NCBI GenBank assembly: GCA_959347315.1
Contig: OY365813.1
Coordinates: 22,240,272-22,304,271 of the forward strand
Direction: 5' to 3'
Length of the DNA stretch: 64,000 nt
Source of the DNA: Bimastos eiseni
Taxonomy: Eukaryota > Annelida > Clitellata > Crassiclitellata > Lumbricidae
Shown here: positions 22,078 to 32,658 of the stretch, piece after piece
How positions within the stretch are numbered: the first letter of the stretch is position 1
Layout: each line of letters begins with the position of its first letter
Translations under genes and position numbers: made by a program
Notes under the pieces: generated by a model
Databases searched by the model: none
Told to the model about the DNA's origin: nothing
The model's input: the letters and a program-made list of their open reading frames with translations, nothing else

Positions 22078-22405
22078 GTGGCAAACCTCAAAACTCAGAA
22101 ATACGCCGGGCTAGCCACCAGGTACGTCTTCACCACCGGTGGCATTCGAAACCTTTGGCCCCATCAATTCCGAAGTCCCAAGGCTTCCTTTCAGAACTGA
22201 GGCACAAACCGAGCTCCGTCACTGGGGAGCAGAGAGAGACGACTTTTCTCTACCAGCGCATCTCGATGATTATTCAACGCTACAACAGTTGCTTTCAAGG
22301 GAACTTTCGGTGCTCAGGAGTCCAACGAGCAGGGTTACTTCGGACGACATTTTCACGATTAAGTTACATTGAAGACCGTGATGAAATATTTTATTATTAT
22401 TATTA
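22078..22405 (+). mobile_element. Non-LTR retrotransposon 3' end, copy 3
   Basis: Plus frames give KYAGLATRY, PVAFETFGPINSE and, one base over, GFLSELRHKPSSVTGEQRET and TFLYQRISMIIQRYNSC, the same C-terminal block with one frameshift. It ends in a short TTATTATTATT tail near 22390. Confidence 0.65.
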
Positions 22406-23224
22406 AAATAATAATAATTTTCGATTAACTGCAAACTGACAAACCGCATTATGATTAACAACAAAGTACAAGCGAACAATGAAAAATTATTACAAGAGTC
22501 GAATTTAACTGTCGGCAGCCAAGCAAGGCGCTCGTTACGTTTTACACCTTACTTAGGGATAGAAGGACTAGTCAACCATACGGGAATCGAACTTTGTTCC
22601 TCAGTTTTGCACTACAACATGTTATTAATTATTCTACGGCTCTTATTAGATATCCCGATGGGGCGCTATATAAATGTTCTATTGCATTTATAAAATAACT
22701 ACCACCAGAGGCGCTTCCATCCCATCGTGCATGTTCAATCTCTTAGCCATTGGCATCCACTGCAGTCATGTAGTTTTTCCAATAAAAGCCAGACGCTATG
22801 ACTGCAGGATCATCATCACTTTTAGGAACATTGCGACGAAGATATCTTTCAGACAGATGACCAACTAAGCTCGATATTAAGCGACATCTGTTGACTACGA
22901 ATGGGTTTGTACAGAGTGCGTTTTATATTGCGAATGATTGTGTACTGCGAATAGTTTGTACAGCGATTAATTTTGTACTATTATTTGCAAATAGTGTTTT
23001 GCAAAGAGTTGTTTTTTATATAGCGAATATTTCGTATTGCGCATAATTTGTATAGCTAACAGCGTTGTATAGGTTAATCAATGGTATTTACCAAAGAGTA
23101 GTTTTGTACAGCGAATTGTCTTTTACAAAGAATAGCTTGTAGGCCTACGATCTTTGTTATCAACTTGATAAGATATGATCAGAATCGCAAGCGCTGTGAT
23201 AACTTAGCACCCCATTCCTCTTCA
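22406..23224. other. Intergenic; degenerate TTTGTACAGCGAAT repeat at 22890-23140
   Basis: From 22890 to 23140 variants of GCGAAT..TTTGTACAGCGAAT recur about ten times with irregular spacing, a decayed minisatellite. 22655-22685 (GGGGCGCTATATAAATGTTC) is a SINE-like 3' end. Confidence 0.55.
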
Positions 23225-23237
23225 TAGGTTTTGGAAT

Positions 23238-23570
23238 ATGTCTGTCTGTCTGTCTCTGTCTGTCTGTCTGTCTGTTTACCTATCTGTGTGTCTGTGCACC
23301 TATTCATCCATCCGTTCATCCTTCCCTATCTCCATCCATTCATCCACCCGCCCATCCCTCTCTCTCCCTCTCTCTCCCTCTCTCTCCCTCTCTCTCCCTC
23401 TCTCTCCCTCTCTCTCCCTCTCTCTCCCTCTCTCTCCCTCTCTCTCCCTCTCTCTCCCTCTCTCTCTCCCTCTCTCTCCCTCTCTCTCCCTCTCTCTCCC
23501 TCTCTCTCCCTCTCTCTCCCTCTCTCTCCCTCTCTCTCCCTCTCTCTCCCTCTCTCTACCTCCCTCCCCT
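23238..23570. repeat. TCTG repeats and CTCTCTCC octamer array
   Basis: TCTG repeats (23238-23275) and CATC repeats lead into about 200 bp of the octamer CTCTCTCC. The array lies immediately upstream of the splice acceptor at 23627 and supplies an extreme polypyrimidine stretch. Confidence 0.92.
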
Positions 23571-23627
23571 TTCTCCCTCTCTCAAACCATCCATCTCTCT
23601 TCCTCCATCCCTCCGTCGCTTTTCCAG

Positions 23628-23923
23628 GAGGATGTCTGACCGTCAGAAGCGTCGTTCATCCGCCTCCCCCGGTGGTTGTTCCCTCGTCTACTGCCTGATG
23701 GTCTTCTGCGGTCGCAAGGTCCGTCCAGAGGCGAAGTCGAAGAAGCGCCTCGTGTCGAACCCTTCAGTGGCGGTAAACCTCCAGACGGTGGCCACGGGAT
23801 CCAGCGGAGGAAGCGACCAGACGACCACTGGGCAGCAGACGAAGGGTCAGAAGAGGAGGCACCATCGATATGCCTCGAATAAGACTAAGACGTCGAAGAC
23901 AAACCAAACTGGAACGGCCACAG
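23628..23923 (+). CDS. Small basic protein, exon 1 of the recognised pair
   Basis: Unrecognised protein. The exon follows acceptor CGTCGCTTTTCCAG (AG at 23626-23627) and ends at CACAG|GTGGTT. It encodes MSDRQKRRSSASPGGCSLVY, then CLMVFCGRKVRPEAKSKKRL and a Gln/Thr/Lys-rich region ending SKTNQTGTAT. Codon use is strongly biased to C/G-ending codons (GTC TAC TGC CTG ATG GTC TTC TGC), supporting this frame over two competitors. The CSLVYCLMVFC patch is too short for a membrane span. One base plus an AGG codon precede ATG 23632, so the frame is also open into an upstream exon; Met may be internal. It leaves 1 nt, matching exon 2. Confidence 0.55.
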
Positions 23924-24306
23924 GTGGTTCTTGTGATCTTCTCGTTTGTAACTATAGACGATTTAGGATGTAATCTGATCTAATCAGATGATCAGAATCC
24001 TCGCTACTCTATCTACTCTACTCTACTATATTCTAAAAGAATCTAATGTAGACCTAATTACTGATCAACGAGTAGGCCTAATAATTAATCATCAATGATT
24101 AGTTATTCATGATCAATGACTAATGATTAAGGACCAACGGTCTATCAATGATTGATCGAAGATTAATAGGCCTAAATCATCGGTGGAAGATTAATAAATC
24201 AATGATCGAAGATTGATAAATCATTAACAGGTGATCAATAATTACTAATCAGCTTTCATCGATCAACGATAACTTAAAATAAAACTTTTATTTTCCTGTT
24301 TTTAAG

Positions 24307-24482
24307 ACGATATCGTTGGAGCGGCTAAGAGAACCGAAACCGAGAAAAGATCGGGGGACGAGAAACCGAACCATCGCGATGCCAAAGGAAAGGACGACAA
24401 GAAGAAGAGGAAGGAGAAGGAACGAGAGACTGCGGCAACCGGCGCCAAGGATCAAAGGGCGACGTTTGTCGGCGACGTTTAA
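24307..24482 (+). CDS. Terminal exon of the same gene, Lys/Glu-rich C-terminus
   Basis: It follows acceptor CCTGTTTTTAAG (AG at 24305-24306). It enters with 2 nt (AC), completing GAC with exon 1. The frame reads DIVGAAKRTETEKRSGDEKP, then KGKDDKKKRKEKERETAATG and QRATFVGDV-stop. The predicted protein from the two exons is about 155 residues, highly charged and probably disordered. A canonical AATAAA polyA signal follows at 24564-24569. The intron (23924-24306) contains a degenerate ATCAATGATT-type repeat. Confidence 0.55.
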
Positions 24483-24563
24483 ACAGATCCGGCGGCTGAG
24501 ATCAAAGCGTAGCCGTCTTTGAGATAATTATTAAGTTACGAAATGCACGTCTCTGATGAAGGC

Positions 24564-24569
24564 AATAAA
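24564..24569 (+). terminator. AATAAA polyadenylation signal
   Basis: Canonical hexamer 82 bp after the stop codon of the charged small-protein gene. Confidence 0.55.
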
Positions 24570-24740
24570 AGAGTCCTACTATTGTTGTAATTGTATGTTT
24601 ACGTAAGCATGTATTATTACACAAATTACTTCATATGGATTACTGTAAATAGGTCAAGAATCAATTCCTATGCATGTCTATAGGAACTCAAGTACTCTTC
24701 CGAACTTAAGTAATCATGATCATGCAAGTACTTAGGGCCC

Positions 24741-24854
24741 AAGCACTTAACAAGAGTCTAAGCACTTAACAAGAGTCTAAGCACTTAACAAGAGTCTAAG
24801 CACTTAACAAGAGTCTAAGCACTTAACAAGAGTCTAAGTACTTAACAAGAGTCT
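24741..24854. repeat. 19-bp tandem repeat, six copies
   Basis: Six nearly perfect copies of AAGCACTTAACAAGAGTCT, the last with AAGTACTT. Flanking sequence (AAGTACTTAGGGCCC, CTTAAGTACCTAGCTCCTG) contains degenerate relatives, so the array grew from a local AAGTACTT-rich tract. Direct repeats without spacers, so not CRISPR-like. Confidence 0.95.
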
Positions 24855-24869
24855 AAATCTTATTCCACT

Positions 24870-25178
24870 TAAGTACCTAGCTCCTGTTAAGTACCCAAGT
24901 TCTTGAAGATTCCTGCTAAATACTTAAACTTCTCTCACTACTTGTTTCAAATACCTATATAAAAGATGGAAAGTGCAATGCTGAAAGGTTAAGCACGGAG
25001 ACGTATGCAAATTCAGGCTGACGGATCTGCATAAATCTGTATAGGCCTACTTAAGACGACTAATATATTATATGCGTAAGCACACAATTATAGGTCTAAT
25101 GCTCACTGTCATCGTTCTCATTTGCATATTCACGCATACGCACACAAGTACCCGCACATACAAACATAATATAGAAAT

Positions 25179-25209
<31 letters not shown>

Positions 25210-26551
25210 GTATATATATATGTATATATATGTATATATATGTATATATATATATAATGTATGTGTGTGTCTGTGTATTAGTATGTATGATGAGTGATGA
25301 GTGCATAAAAATCTGTATACTATGTGTTTGCTGTGGGCGTGTATGTCGTTTATGTTGTGTGGGTTGCGTGCGGGTGTCTATATATATATATATATATATA
25401 TGTATAATATATATATATATTATATATATACATATATATAAACTATTATATTGCTGCACTTTTCTTGACATTTGGATTTTGGACCTCCGTTTGATATCTC
25501 TGGATATCCCTTCCACACGCGCAACGCTCGTGAATAAGCACACTCAGCCTTAAAGCAACGCTTTAATGATCTGAAGAAGTTTACGGTTAAAGCTGGACTT
25601 GCCTAATGTGGATCCACTATAATTCTGAAAGCCTCTGATAAATCAGTACTGACCAACAAGTAGGCCTAACAGTTAATTATCTTCAATTGTTGTTTTCCGC
25701 CATTGTAATCGTAATCGTCGAACTGCTAGAACGCCACTCGAAAGCCAAGTGCAGGGCACCAGCTTACTCACGAGCGCTACGTCGAATCGAAGGGGTGATC
25801 CAAAGGGTAGTGCATGAGAGTTGGTCACTAGCAGTTTAACGACACTGAGCGATAACATGGATCATTAGGTTCGCCCTCCTTCGTCATCCAGGCTTGGGAC
25901 TGGCGCTGTCAGAGTGCAAACAGTGCGAGTTCAGTGCAAGAGCGGTAGGCTACGTATGCTAGCAGGGACCGCTGCTTTCTGACCATGTCTAAGATAGGCC
26001 TATAAATACAGTCTGTGATCATCGACAATAATAGACCCGTTCATCATGCAGCTTACAATCGTAGTGGCCCAAGGCCTATCGGCAGACTAGGCTCTTAGAG
26101 TCGGGCCGCCTCACTGAAAAGCCCCCATACATGAGTCGTTGAGAACGAAGACCCTCTAGATCGAATAATAGTCCTTTTATATCGCTTTATCTTTTAGCTT
26201 AGTGGTGCACTTTAAAAAGGATGAGCTCAAATAAGGGAATACAGGTATAGCTTTATCAGTGAAATCACGATGGACTACACCTAAGCCTACATGTATAGAC
26301 TCAGGTCTAACTCGTAACAATAGGCTATATTTATTATGTGTGTGTTATATAATTATATATATATAATTATATATGGGTGTATATGCATACATATATATAT
26401 GTGCACACACACTGCATATATATAAAATATATATGCATTATATCTATAGATTTACACCTATATATGTACACATACAGAAACAATTGCGTACACTTATGCC
26501 ACACTCATATATACACGTACATACAAACTCACGTATAGTCTGGGTTATGGG

Positions 26552-26617
<66 letters not shown>

Positions 26618-26636
26618 GTATATATATATATGTTGT
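24870..26636. other. Intergenic with AT and TATG microsatellites
   Basis: TATATATG/AT repeats at 25175-25262, 25377-25440, 26345-26440 and 26553-26630. Copies of the CTCGTGAATAAGC dispersed repeat lie at about 25525-25570 (+) and 25720-25800 (minus). No exon was supported. Confidence 0.55.
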
Positions 26637-26875
26637 GCGGCACGGTGGCTTATTGGTTAGAGCGGTCGGCCCGTAACACTCACTATGCGCTGAGTGAGCG
26701 GGTTCGAGCCTCGTCCGGGGCGTCAGTCACTGTGTAGGGACCTTGAGAAAGTCCTTCGCGCACAATTGCTCTGCAGTACAACTGCAATTGAGCCGTCGAG
26801 GCGTGTGCACTTCTAAGCAAAAAATGTTGGAAGAAGGGCGATATCAAATTTCAGAATTAAATAAAAATTATGTAG
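26637..26875 (+). mobile_element. tRNA-derived SINE, copy 1
   Basis: The 5' part is tRNA-like: A-box-type TGGCTTATTGGTTAGAGCGG at 26646-26665 and a B box GGTTCGAGCC at 26701-26710, with spacing appropriate for an internal Pol III promoter. A non-tRNA body follows (GTGTAGGGACCTTGAGAAAG, GCACAATTGCTCTGCAGTAC, CAACTGCAATTGAGCCGTCG) and an A-rich end (AATTAAATAAAAATTA). Two further copies lie at 36938-37162 and 37293-37519, both inverted. Confidence 0.85.
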
Positions 26876-26917
26876 AGGCCTAGCGCGTAAACACACCCAC
26901 GTACGGGAGCACACATG

Positions 26918-26978
<61 letters not shown>

Positions 26979-26980
26979 AT

Positions 26981-27388
26981 ACAGGGTGGGCCAATAAATG
27001 TAATCTCTAACGGGTTTTTGCTAATATTTCAGCCAAAGGTAGAAAAGTGAAAAATGAAATTTTACAGGCTGAAAACCAATTCATATTTGCACATAAAGAC
27101 CAAATTTTACTAAAATATTTCAAACAAAACAAAAGTTATATCATTTTTAATGAGTGCAGCCACCGATTGATGTTTGAATGAAGTCTGGTGTCTCTCTTGT
27201 TAGCATTTCCATGGTTTTCCTGGCTAAACAGTCAGATCTTACTACTGAGAGTTTCTTCCCAAAAATATTAAAGGCTGTTTTCATGTTTGAAGTACCGTGT
27301 TACACAATCTAAAAGAAAATTGCAAGGCATTAGAGAACTATAATTATGAAACAAACAGTTTGACTTACTTTTATTGAATCACGGTGTA
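26981..27388. mobile_element. Tc1/mariner-like remnant in an AT array
   Basis: The left end ACAGGGTGGGCCAATAAATG and the complement of the right end (ACACCGTGATTCAATAAAAG) form imperfect inverted repeats. Each end abuts TA in TATATA sequence. The minus strand at about 27140-27240 reads ARKTMEMLTRETPDFIQTSI in one frame, possibly the tail of a transposase. About 400 bp, clearly internally deleted. Confidence 0.45.
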
Positions 27389-27832
27389 TATATATTAGGT
27401 ATAAATTGGCCTCCATGTATCAATGAAAAGACCTATAGGCCTACGATAGGCTGATCTGTAGGACATTTATATACAATATAGGCCTACATGTAGGCCTGCA
27501 GTATAGGCAGTCAGAAAACTGGAGTAGGCCTACTCAGACCAAACCTGCGCCAGAACAGATGATAACCCATACGATCCATATATGGATCCCGCATACCGGA
27601 AACAAAGATAAACTGAATTAGAGCTGTTCGCTTGGTCAACACGGTGAATTGCCGATATGGAAATGTTACCATGTGGGCTCCGTGGACCCATTTCGTACCG
27701 CATAGTGGACCGTCTGTATGGACCACACGTGTAGAATATTGTCACGCAGGCGTAACAATGGGGGTTGGGGTAGGCTACCCCAACTCTTTTGCTGTAGGGT
27801 ACCGCACCCAGTTTTAATACACGGTTCAATAA
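27389..27832. other. Intergenic with a TAGGCCTA cluster
   Basis: 27430-27535 has five AGGCCTAC/TAGGCCTA words in about 100 bp. 27540-27830 has no supported exon, although both strands are open for about 70-100 codons. Confidence 0.45.
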
Positions 27833-28000
27833 TCAACCGCCTAAAGTAATGATGGAGCCTTGCGTGGCTGTAGATAATTTATTTCGAATCCTTTTATGTA
27901 ACCAGTTATAATTCGTTCATATTATAGGCCTACCTGTGACCATTGGCCTAATATAATAAATTGTGGTTTGTCAGTTCGAAAATTAAGCAAAGATAATTAT
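27833..28000. repeat. 168-bp direct repeat, left copy
   Basis: TCAACCGCCTAAAGTAATGA ... GCAAAGATAATTAT. The right copy is at 28713-28880, offset by exactly 880 bp, with roughly a dozen substitutions and no length change. Confidence 0.92.
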
Positions 28001-28054
28001 GGTTTACGATGCACGCCCTCATATAATTGGAGTCCTAAAGGCTCAAAACAATCT

Positions 28055-28164
28055 TCGATCATTATCATCATTATCGTCGTCGTCATCGCCATCGTCATAG
28101 TCATCATCATCGTCGTCACCATCATCATCACCACTACCGCCACCATCATCCCATCAGAACAATA

Positions 28165-28225
<61 letters not shown>
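28055..28225. repeat. ATC/GTC array followed by a (TA)n array
   Basis: CATCATCGTCGTC triplets at 28060-28150, then about 52 bp of TATATA at 28168-28221. Confidence 0.9.
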
Positions 28226-28227
<2 letters not shown>

Positions 28228-28440
28228 TACTATGTCTATTGTTTCCAAAAACGCAATATTACAACAACAAAGTAGTAGGCTACAAATTACAATAACAGAA
28301 GGGACCAAGGGAAAAGAGAACCACAAAGGAAAGGCAGTTCCGCTAGATGGGTCACCCTTATTCGAAAAGAAAGAAATAAGTGTACAGGCAGTCCAAGAAT
28401 AATACAGAGTGAAAACTTAACTTGAAATAATCAGATATTA

Positions 28441-28550
28441 ATCATCATCATCATCGTCATCGTCGTCGTCGTTGTCATCAGCAGCATTGAACCCAATCAT
28501 CATCATCATCATCGTCGTCGTCGTCGTCATCATCATCATATCATGATAAT
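28441..28550. repeat. ATC/GTC trinucleotide array
   Basis: TCATCATCATCGTCATCGTC and a second similar run at 28494-28545, both inside the segment bounded by the 168-bp direct repeats. Confidence 0.9.
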
Positions 28551-28712
28551 CAAATCGTCAAAGTTACTCAACATTCGAGAAAGGAAAAGTTCCGCCACTG
28601 GTCACATATGATAATATTATTATTAGAGGACTATAATTATTTCATATCATCCGGGATTGATGAGTCTCTAAATGAAAATTGTGGGTAATCCATAATCCAT
28701 CTTACTCGACTA

Positions 28713-28880
28713 TCAACCGCCTAAAGTAATGATGGAGCCCTACGTGGCTGTAGAGAATTCATTTCGAATCCTTTTATGTAACCAGTCATAATTCGTTCAT
28801 ATTATAGGCCTACTTGTGACCATTGGCCTAATATAATAAATTGTGGGTTGTCAGTTTGAAAATTAGGCAAAGATAATTAT
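28713..28880. repeat. 168-bp direct repeat, right copy
   Basis: The partner of 27833-28000. The repeats bracket about 710 bp of microsatellite-rich sequence. They lack TG...CA ends and a primer-binding site, so an LTR element is not supported. A segmental duplication is the simplest reading. Confidence 0.9.
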
Positions 28881-29250
28881 TTTAGCCTTACTGGTTATCA
28901 ATATAAATTCATTGTTGTGATAAATGCTGTCGTAATTACCCTATTTTCTAAATTGGCAATACCGCCCATATGATTACATTAACTGTGTTAAAATAAATTT
29001 CTATGATTCAGTTCGACCTATTTCTGGTAGACAGCCTTAGTGATATCCCCGTGACCCTTCACCTTCCTGTTGCACTGAATAATAATACGTAAAGCACGGA
29101 AAGCAGCATTTATTAAACAAGCAGTCCATCTCGTTCCATTAATAATCAGTCATCAACGAGATACTTCCATTTCTCGTCATAAAAATTACTTTTGACGAAT
29201 TGTGATAAAAATCGCCATTAATAAAATAATCCCTAGTCTGTTTACCCGTG

Positions 29251-29370
29251 GTCATGCCAATCGGCTGCTAAATATAACCAGACGGCGATTGGCTGTAAAT
29301 GACGTAACGCGACTCTGATTGGTTGTCAGGGCGAACGTGTCTAAAAATAGAAAGTGCATTGCACAACAAT
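29251..29370 (+). promoter_or_regulatory. Candidate promoter of the bZIP gene (CCAAT, CRE-like, C/EBP sites)
   Basis: Three CCAAT boxes (GCCAATCGG at 29256, and ATTGG on the minus-equivalent at 29288 and 29319) flank a CRE/ATF-like TGACGTAA (29300-29307). CTAAAAATAG at 29341-29350 is MEF2/TATA-like. ATTGCACAAC at 29358-29367 is a perfect match to the C/EBP consensus RTTGCRYAAY. The cluster lies just upstream of a leader exon with a good donor and about 1.4 kb upstream of the first bZIP coding exon. bZIP proteins of the C/EBP-ATF group bind exactly these sites, so auto- or cross-regulation is an inference. Confidence 0.55.
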
Positions 29371-29457
29371 ATCGTCTTCGTCAGCGGATCGATTTAGTAA
29401 AGCGTCAGAAAAGCTAGGAACGAGAGGGGCGCAGGGTGGATCGAGGGGCAAGTACAG
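29371..29457 (+). other. Candidate 5' untranslated leader exon of the bZIP gene
   Basis: The sequence has no ATG and ends at GTACAG|GTAACG (donor GT at 29458). The start is approximate, placed about 25-30 bp after the TATA-like element. The next plus-strand acceptor with coding sequence is at 30689-30690. Confidence 0.4.
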
Positions 29458-30690
29458 GTAACGGGCATATTAATTCTACGCACAATTCTGTCATTAAACG
29501 CCAAAAACGGGCTTCCAGTTATATTAGTGTCCAGAAAGTGCTTAAAGTTTGTAGTGTGAGAAGTCTTAGGTTGAAAATCAGACCTCGAAGGAATTGCGGA
29601 CTCTTGATTAAGTCGCCATTACGGTTCAGACAGTAGGGCCTACTATAGTCGCACGGGTGATTCAACTAATTATTTATGAATTACTCAATGAATTTACGAT
29701 TGGATTATAGCTAGTTGGGTTAAACTAAAAATAATCCTGTGAAACGATGTTAATCCAAGGGTTGTTAACTGGATGAGCGTGTTAAAGACGTGAGTACCTT
29801 GATGGGGGTTGAGTGGGGAGTGACGCTTGTGTAACTCGATCCAAGCCAGGTTACCATCTAGGTGAAATTCAGTTCCGTTTGCCAAGATGATGTGTCAGAA
29901 AGTAGTCACGTAGTGTACGCCCATCGTATTGATCACAGAATTAAAACACTGGTTTGTTGTTATGCTGTATAACAGTTATAAGTTGTTAAACATTAAATAG
30001 CGAAAATGAATTAAATAGTAAGTATGTGAGTGGTGAGCTTTAAAATTGTAGAGCCAGTTTTAATGTATTTACCATTTATTTTTCGTCATATGCGTATAAT
30101 TGGTACAGAAATATGGATAATGTGAATCAACATATCCATAGCATGATAAAACTTTAAAAAATTAATAAACCAGCTGGCCCATACAATAGATTCATGGACA
30201 ATACATTTATATACTTGAACATGCATGCATGCCGGCATAAAGTACATACATATTAATAAATACAATTTCATTCATACATAATATACATGCTTGGACAGAC
30301 ATGCAGACTTGGTCACATACCTACAACCCTACTTACAAACAAACAAACAAGCAAAATATATGCCAATATACATACAAAGATATCTATTAGGCACCGTCTT
30401 GTCCCATACGCTTTCACAGTTCTCATAGACTGAACTCCTCACAAAGTTATTCCTAGTTAACTCAATGACTGTTCGATACCTCTGTAATATGAACCTGTAA
30501 GTCGCTACGTTTTGACAGCTATATTTATTTTTTTTGTAAACGAAGATACAATACAGTACACTGCATATATCCTTACATAAGAGCCATTGCATGCATCTAT
30601 ATCGCACAGTTGGCTCCTGTAAGTGTAACAGTACCTGTATCTCGCTATGCATACCTGTGCCCTGTACGACGCGGTGGACTTTCTTTCCAG
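29458..30690. other. Putative first intron of the bZIP gene
   Basis: AT-rich with no exon-like sequence. It ends in the strong acceptor GGACTTTCTTTCCAG. Confidence 0.4.
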
Positions 30691-31015
30691 TTCAACCAAG
30701 GATAACATCTGGTGAAGGAGCAAGGGCGTCGAGGTCAAACCAAGAACAGAACACGGAAGGAAACACGTCGCACGACACGGACTCGAACAAACTGGCCGTC
30801 GAATTGTCAATGGAAGAGGAAGACTCCTCATACCTGCTGAGCTCGGAGCTCAGTCTCGGCATGGAGCTTGACTTCGACTTGGACTGCGTAAGTCCCCCTG
30901 GTGGACTCTGCGCTCCAACAACCTTGGAGGAACTCGTCGACTTCCTGGAGATCGGAGAGGCTATCCCGAGCGCTGTCGACATCCAATTGAGGACCACGTT
31001 CGCAACAGAAGATCG
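30691..31015 (+). CDS. bZIP gene, first coding exon (acidic activation region)
   Basis: It follows acceptor TTTCTTTCCAG. The likely start Met is at 30810 (MEEEDSSYLLSSELSLGMEL, then DFDLDCVSPPGGLCAPTTLE and ELVDFLEIGEAIPSAVDIQL). The sequence is rich in Asp/Glu/Leu, like a transactivation domain. The 30691-30809 part (ITSGEGARASRSNQEQNTEG) is also open and may be UTR or coding. The 3' boundary is unsettled: GATCG|GTGGCC gives phase 2, while an internal GTAAGT at 30888 is the stronger donor and gives phase 0. Exon B offers phase-1 acceptors and one phase-0 acceptor, so either the internal donor is used in some transcripts or an intervening exon was missed. A stop follows at 31026. Confidence 0.6.
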
Positions 31016-31270
31016 GTGGCCTATTTAACACCTATGACAATGGTGGTTATTAATAATTTTTTTAATATTAGTAGGATAATAATAATAATTATAACCCTTC
31101 ATTCATACTCATTGGTGCCTCTAGCATATAACATTATGCATGAATTATTTCATGGGTATGAAATAATAATCGGTGACTTATTTAACACCTATGATAATAT
31201 TGAATACTAATAATAATTCTAATTTTAATAGGGTAATAATGATAACTAATATAATTTTAATAAGGTAATA
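31013..31270. repeat. Imperfect ~156-bp tandem duplication after exon A
   Basis: CGGTGGCCTATTTAACACCT at 31014 is repeated as CGGTGACTTATTTAACACCT at 31170. Similar AATAATAATTCT-type sequence follows both. The duplication includes the candidate donor site of exon A. Confidence 0.65.
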
Positions 31271-31442
31271 ACAATAGTAATAATTTTAACCATTCGTACC
31301 CATGACCTAGAGACTAGCTTATGAACCAATCATTTGACATATGGTTGGATCATTCTTCTTTGCCCCATAGGATAAAATTAAAAATTAATATACATGGTTA
31401 ATTAAAAATAAATATGTATAAACAGTTACACAAAAGAAACTT

Positions 31443-31535
31443 ACCTGTTCCCTGGCCCAAGCACAGATGCCGGTTGATTGTGCTACTGATTCAAGTTGTG
31501 CTATCTATAAATGCTTGATTACATTATACTATATA
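31443..31535 (+). mobile_element. SINE-like repeat, copy (CTGTTCCCTGGCCC family)
   Basis: CCTGTTCCCTGGCCCAAGCA, then CAGATGCCGGTTGATTGTGC and ATAAATGCTTGATTACATTA are about 85% identical by eye to 45498-45598. It lies in a bZIP-gene intron in the same orientation as the gene. Confidence 0.65.
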
Positions 31536-31725
31536 AGACTTCAATTGAAAAATGAGCAATAGGACAGTGGGCTCCTTGAAGGCTGCCATACAGTGAAATT
31601 CGACTTCTGTTAAACTTGTCGTCTTTTGTTACTACTGATTATGCAATCTTAATGCATACTGTATAAGTTTGAACAAATATTACTATTATCAACTGTCTCT
31701 AAGCAGTTTTGTTGTCTCATTCAAG

Positions 31726-31964
31726 ACACAGACAAGGCAGTTCCGGGGACGTCGACCAAGGAACTGCTGTTGGACAATCCGCTCGCAGCGGACGACATCT
31801 TCGACCTCATCCTACCCGCTCCCTACGACTGCTTCGACTCTTTCCCCAACGTTGTTGCCCCACAGAGTCCTCCGCCTGAACTCGTCAAGGGCGTCGTCGA
31901 CCCTTCCAGTCTGACGATCGACTTCTCGGAGATGATGGCAGATTTTGCCGAACTGATTTCCTTG
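31726..31964 (+). CDS. bZIP gene, second coding exon (acidic)
   Basis: The acceptor is TTTTGTTGTCTCATTCAAG (AG at 31724-31725), with alternatives at 31731 and 31735. The donor is TTTCCTTG|GTAGGT. It encodes DKAVPGTSTKELLLDNPLAA, then DDIFDLILPAPYDCFDSFPN and FSEMMADFAELISL. It contains repeated acidic-hydrophobic motifs (DDIFDLIL, FSEMMADF) typical of activation domains. It ends in phase 0, exactly matching the next exon, which starts with GAC. Confidence 0.72.
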
Positions 31965-32658
31965 GTAGGTTATGGACAAGTTAATAACAAAAGTTGTACA
32001 AGAAATACAGCAATTAATTACATACATATAACATCAAGAACAGTTTCAATTTTTACTGTTCACCTGTTAACCACAAAGTCATTATAGCACTTTGCTAGAA
32101 ATAAAAACATACGCTAACACCGTACTTAAAGAAAGAAAATACAGACCAGAAGCAAAATTGTATTTTTAAATTCGTTGTATTTACATGTTTCTATAGCGCC
32201 TCTCCCATTACAAACCTAATCAGAGGTACTCCCAGAGCAAACATCCGTGTAGGAAAAGATAAGTCTTTAAGAATACGGGCAGAAACAGAAGCACCCCCGG
32301 TTAAAGTGTTTATCCCAAATTCATTTCTACTTTAACTTTTGACCTTTTTATGACACCATCTTTTTATCATGTGGCATTGACGATAGTTGTAAGAGCTTGA
32401 AATGTGAGGGGAATGCAGTGTGCATTTTTGGTCGATGTTTGAGCATTTAAATAGTACGTGTAAAAACCCCTCTGCAGTGTTTTCTTTGGATGGATCCCAC
32501 TTTGAACCAGATTTTTGAATTAATTTCATCTTAGTGCAGACATCTCGTACTACACCATTCCACTTCCAAGGTTAAAATTTTATATGGTTGATCATTTCCA
32601 TAGTTTATTTAAGAATAGTTTTAAAAAATCAGGTTAATTGTGCTCTTTTAAACAACAG
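31965..32658. other. Intron of the bZIP gene
   Basis: Contains a SINE-like end at about 32190-32230 (TTTCTATAGCGCCTCTCCC). No further exon was seen. Confidence 0.55.

Noticed and set aside
24741..24854. CRISPR-like array
   Set aside because: Direct tandem repeats with no spacers, in animal DNA.
26641..26720. Functional tRNA gene
   Set aside because: A and B boxes are present, but the acceptor stem does not close convincingly. The unit continues into a SINE body shared by three copies.
27833..28880. Pair of LTRs
   Set aside because: The direct repeats lack TG...CA ends, a primer-binding site, a polypurine tract and any gag/pol sequence between them.
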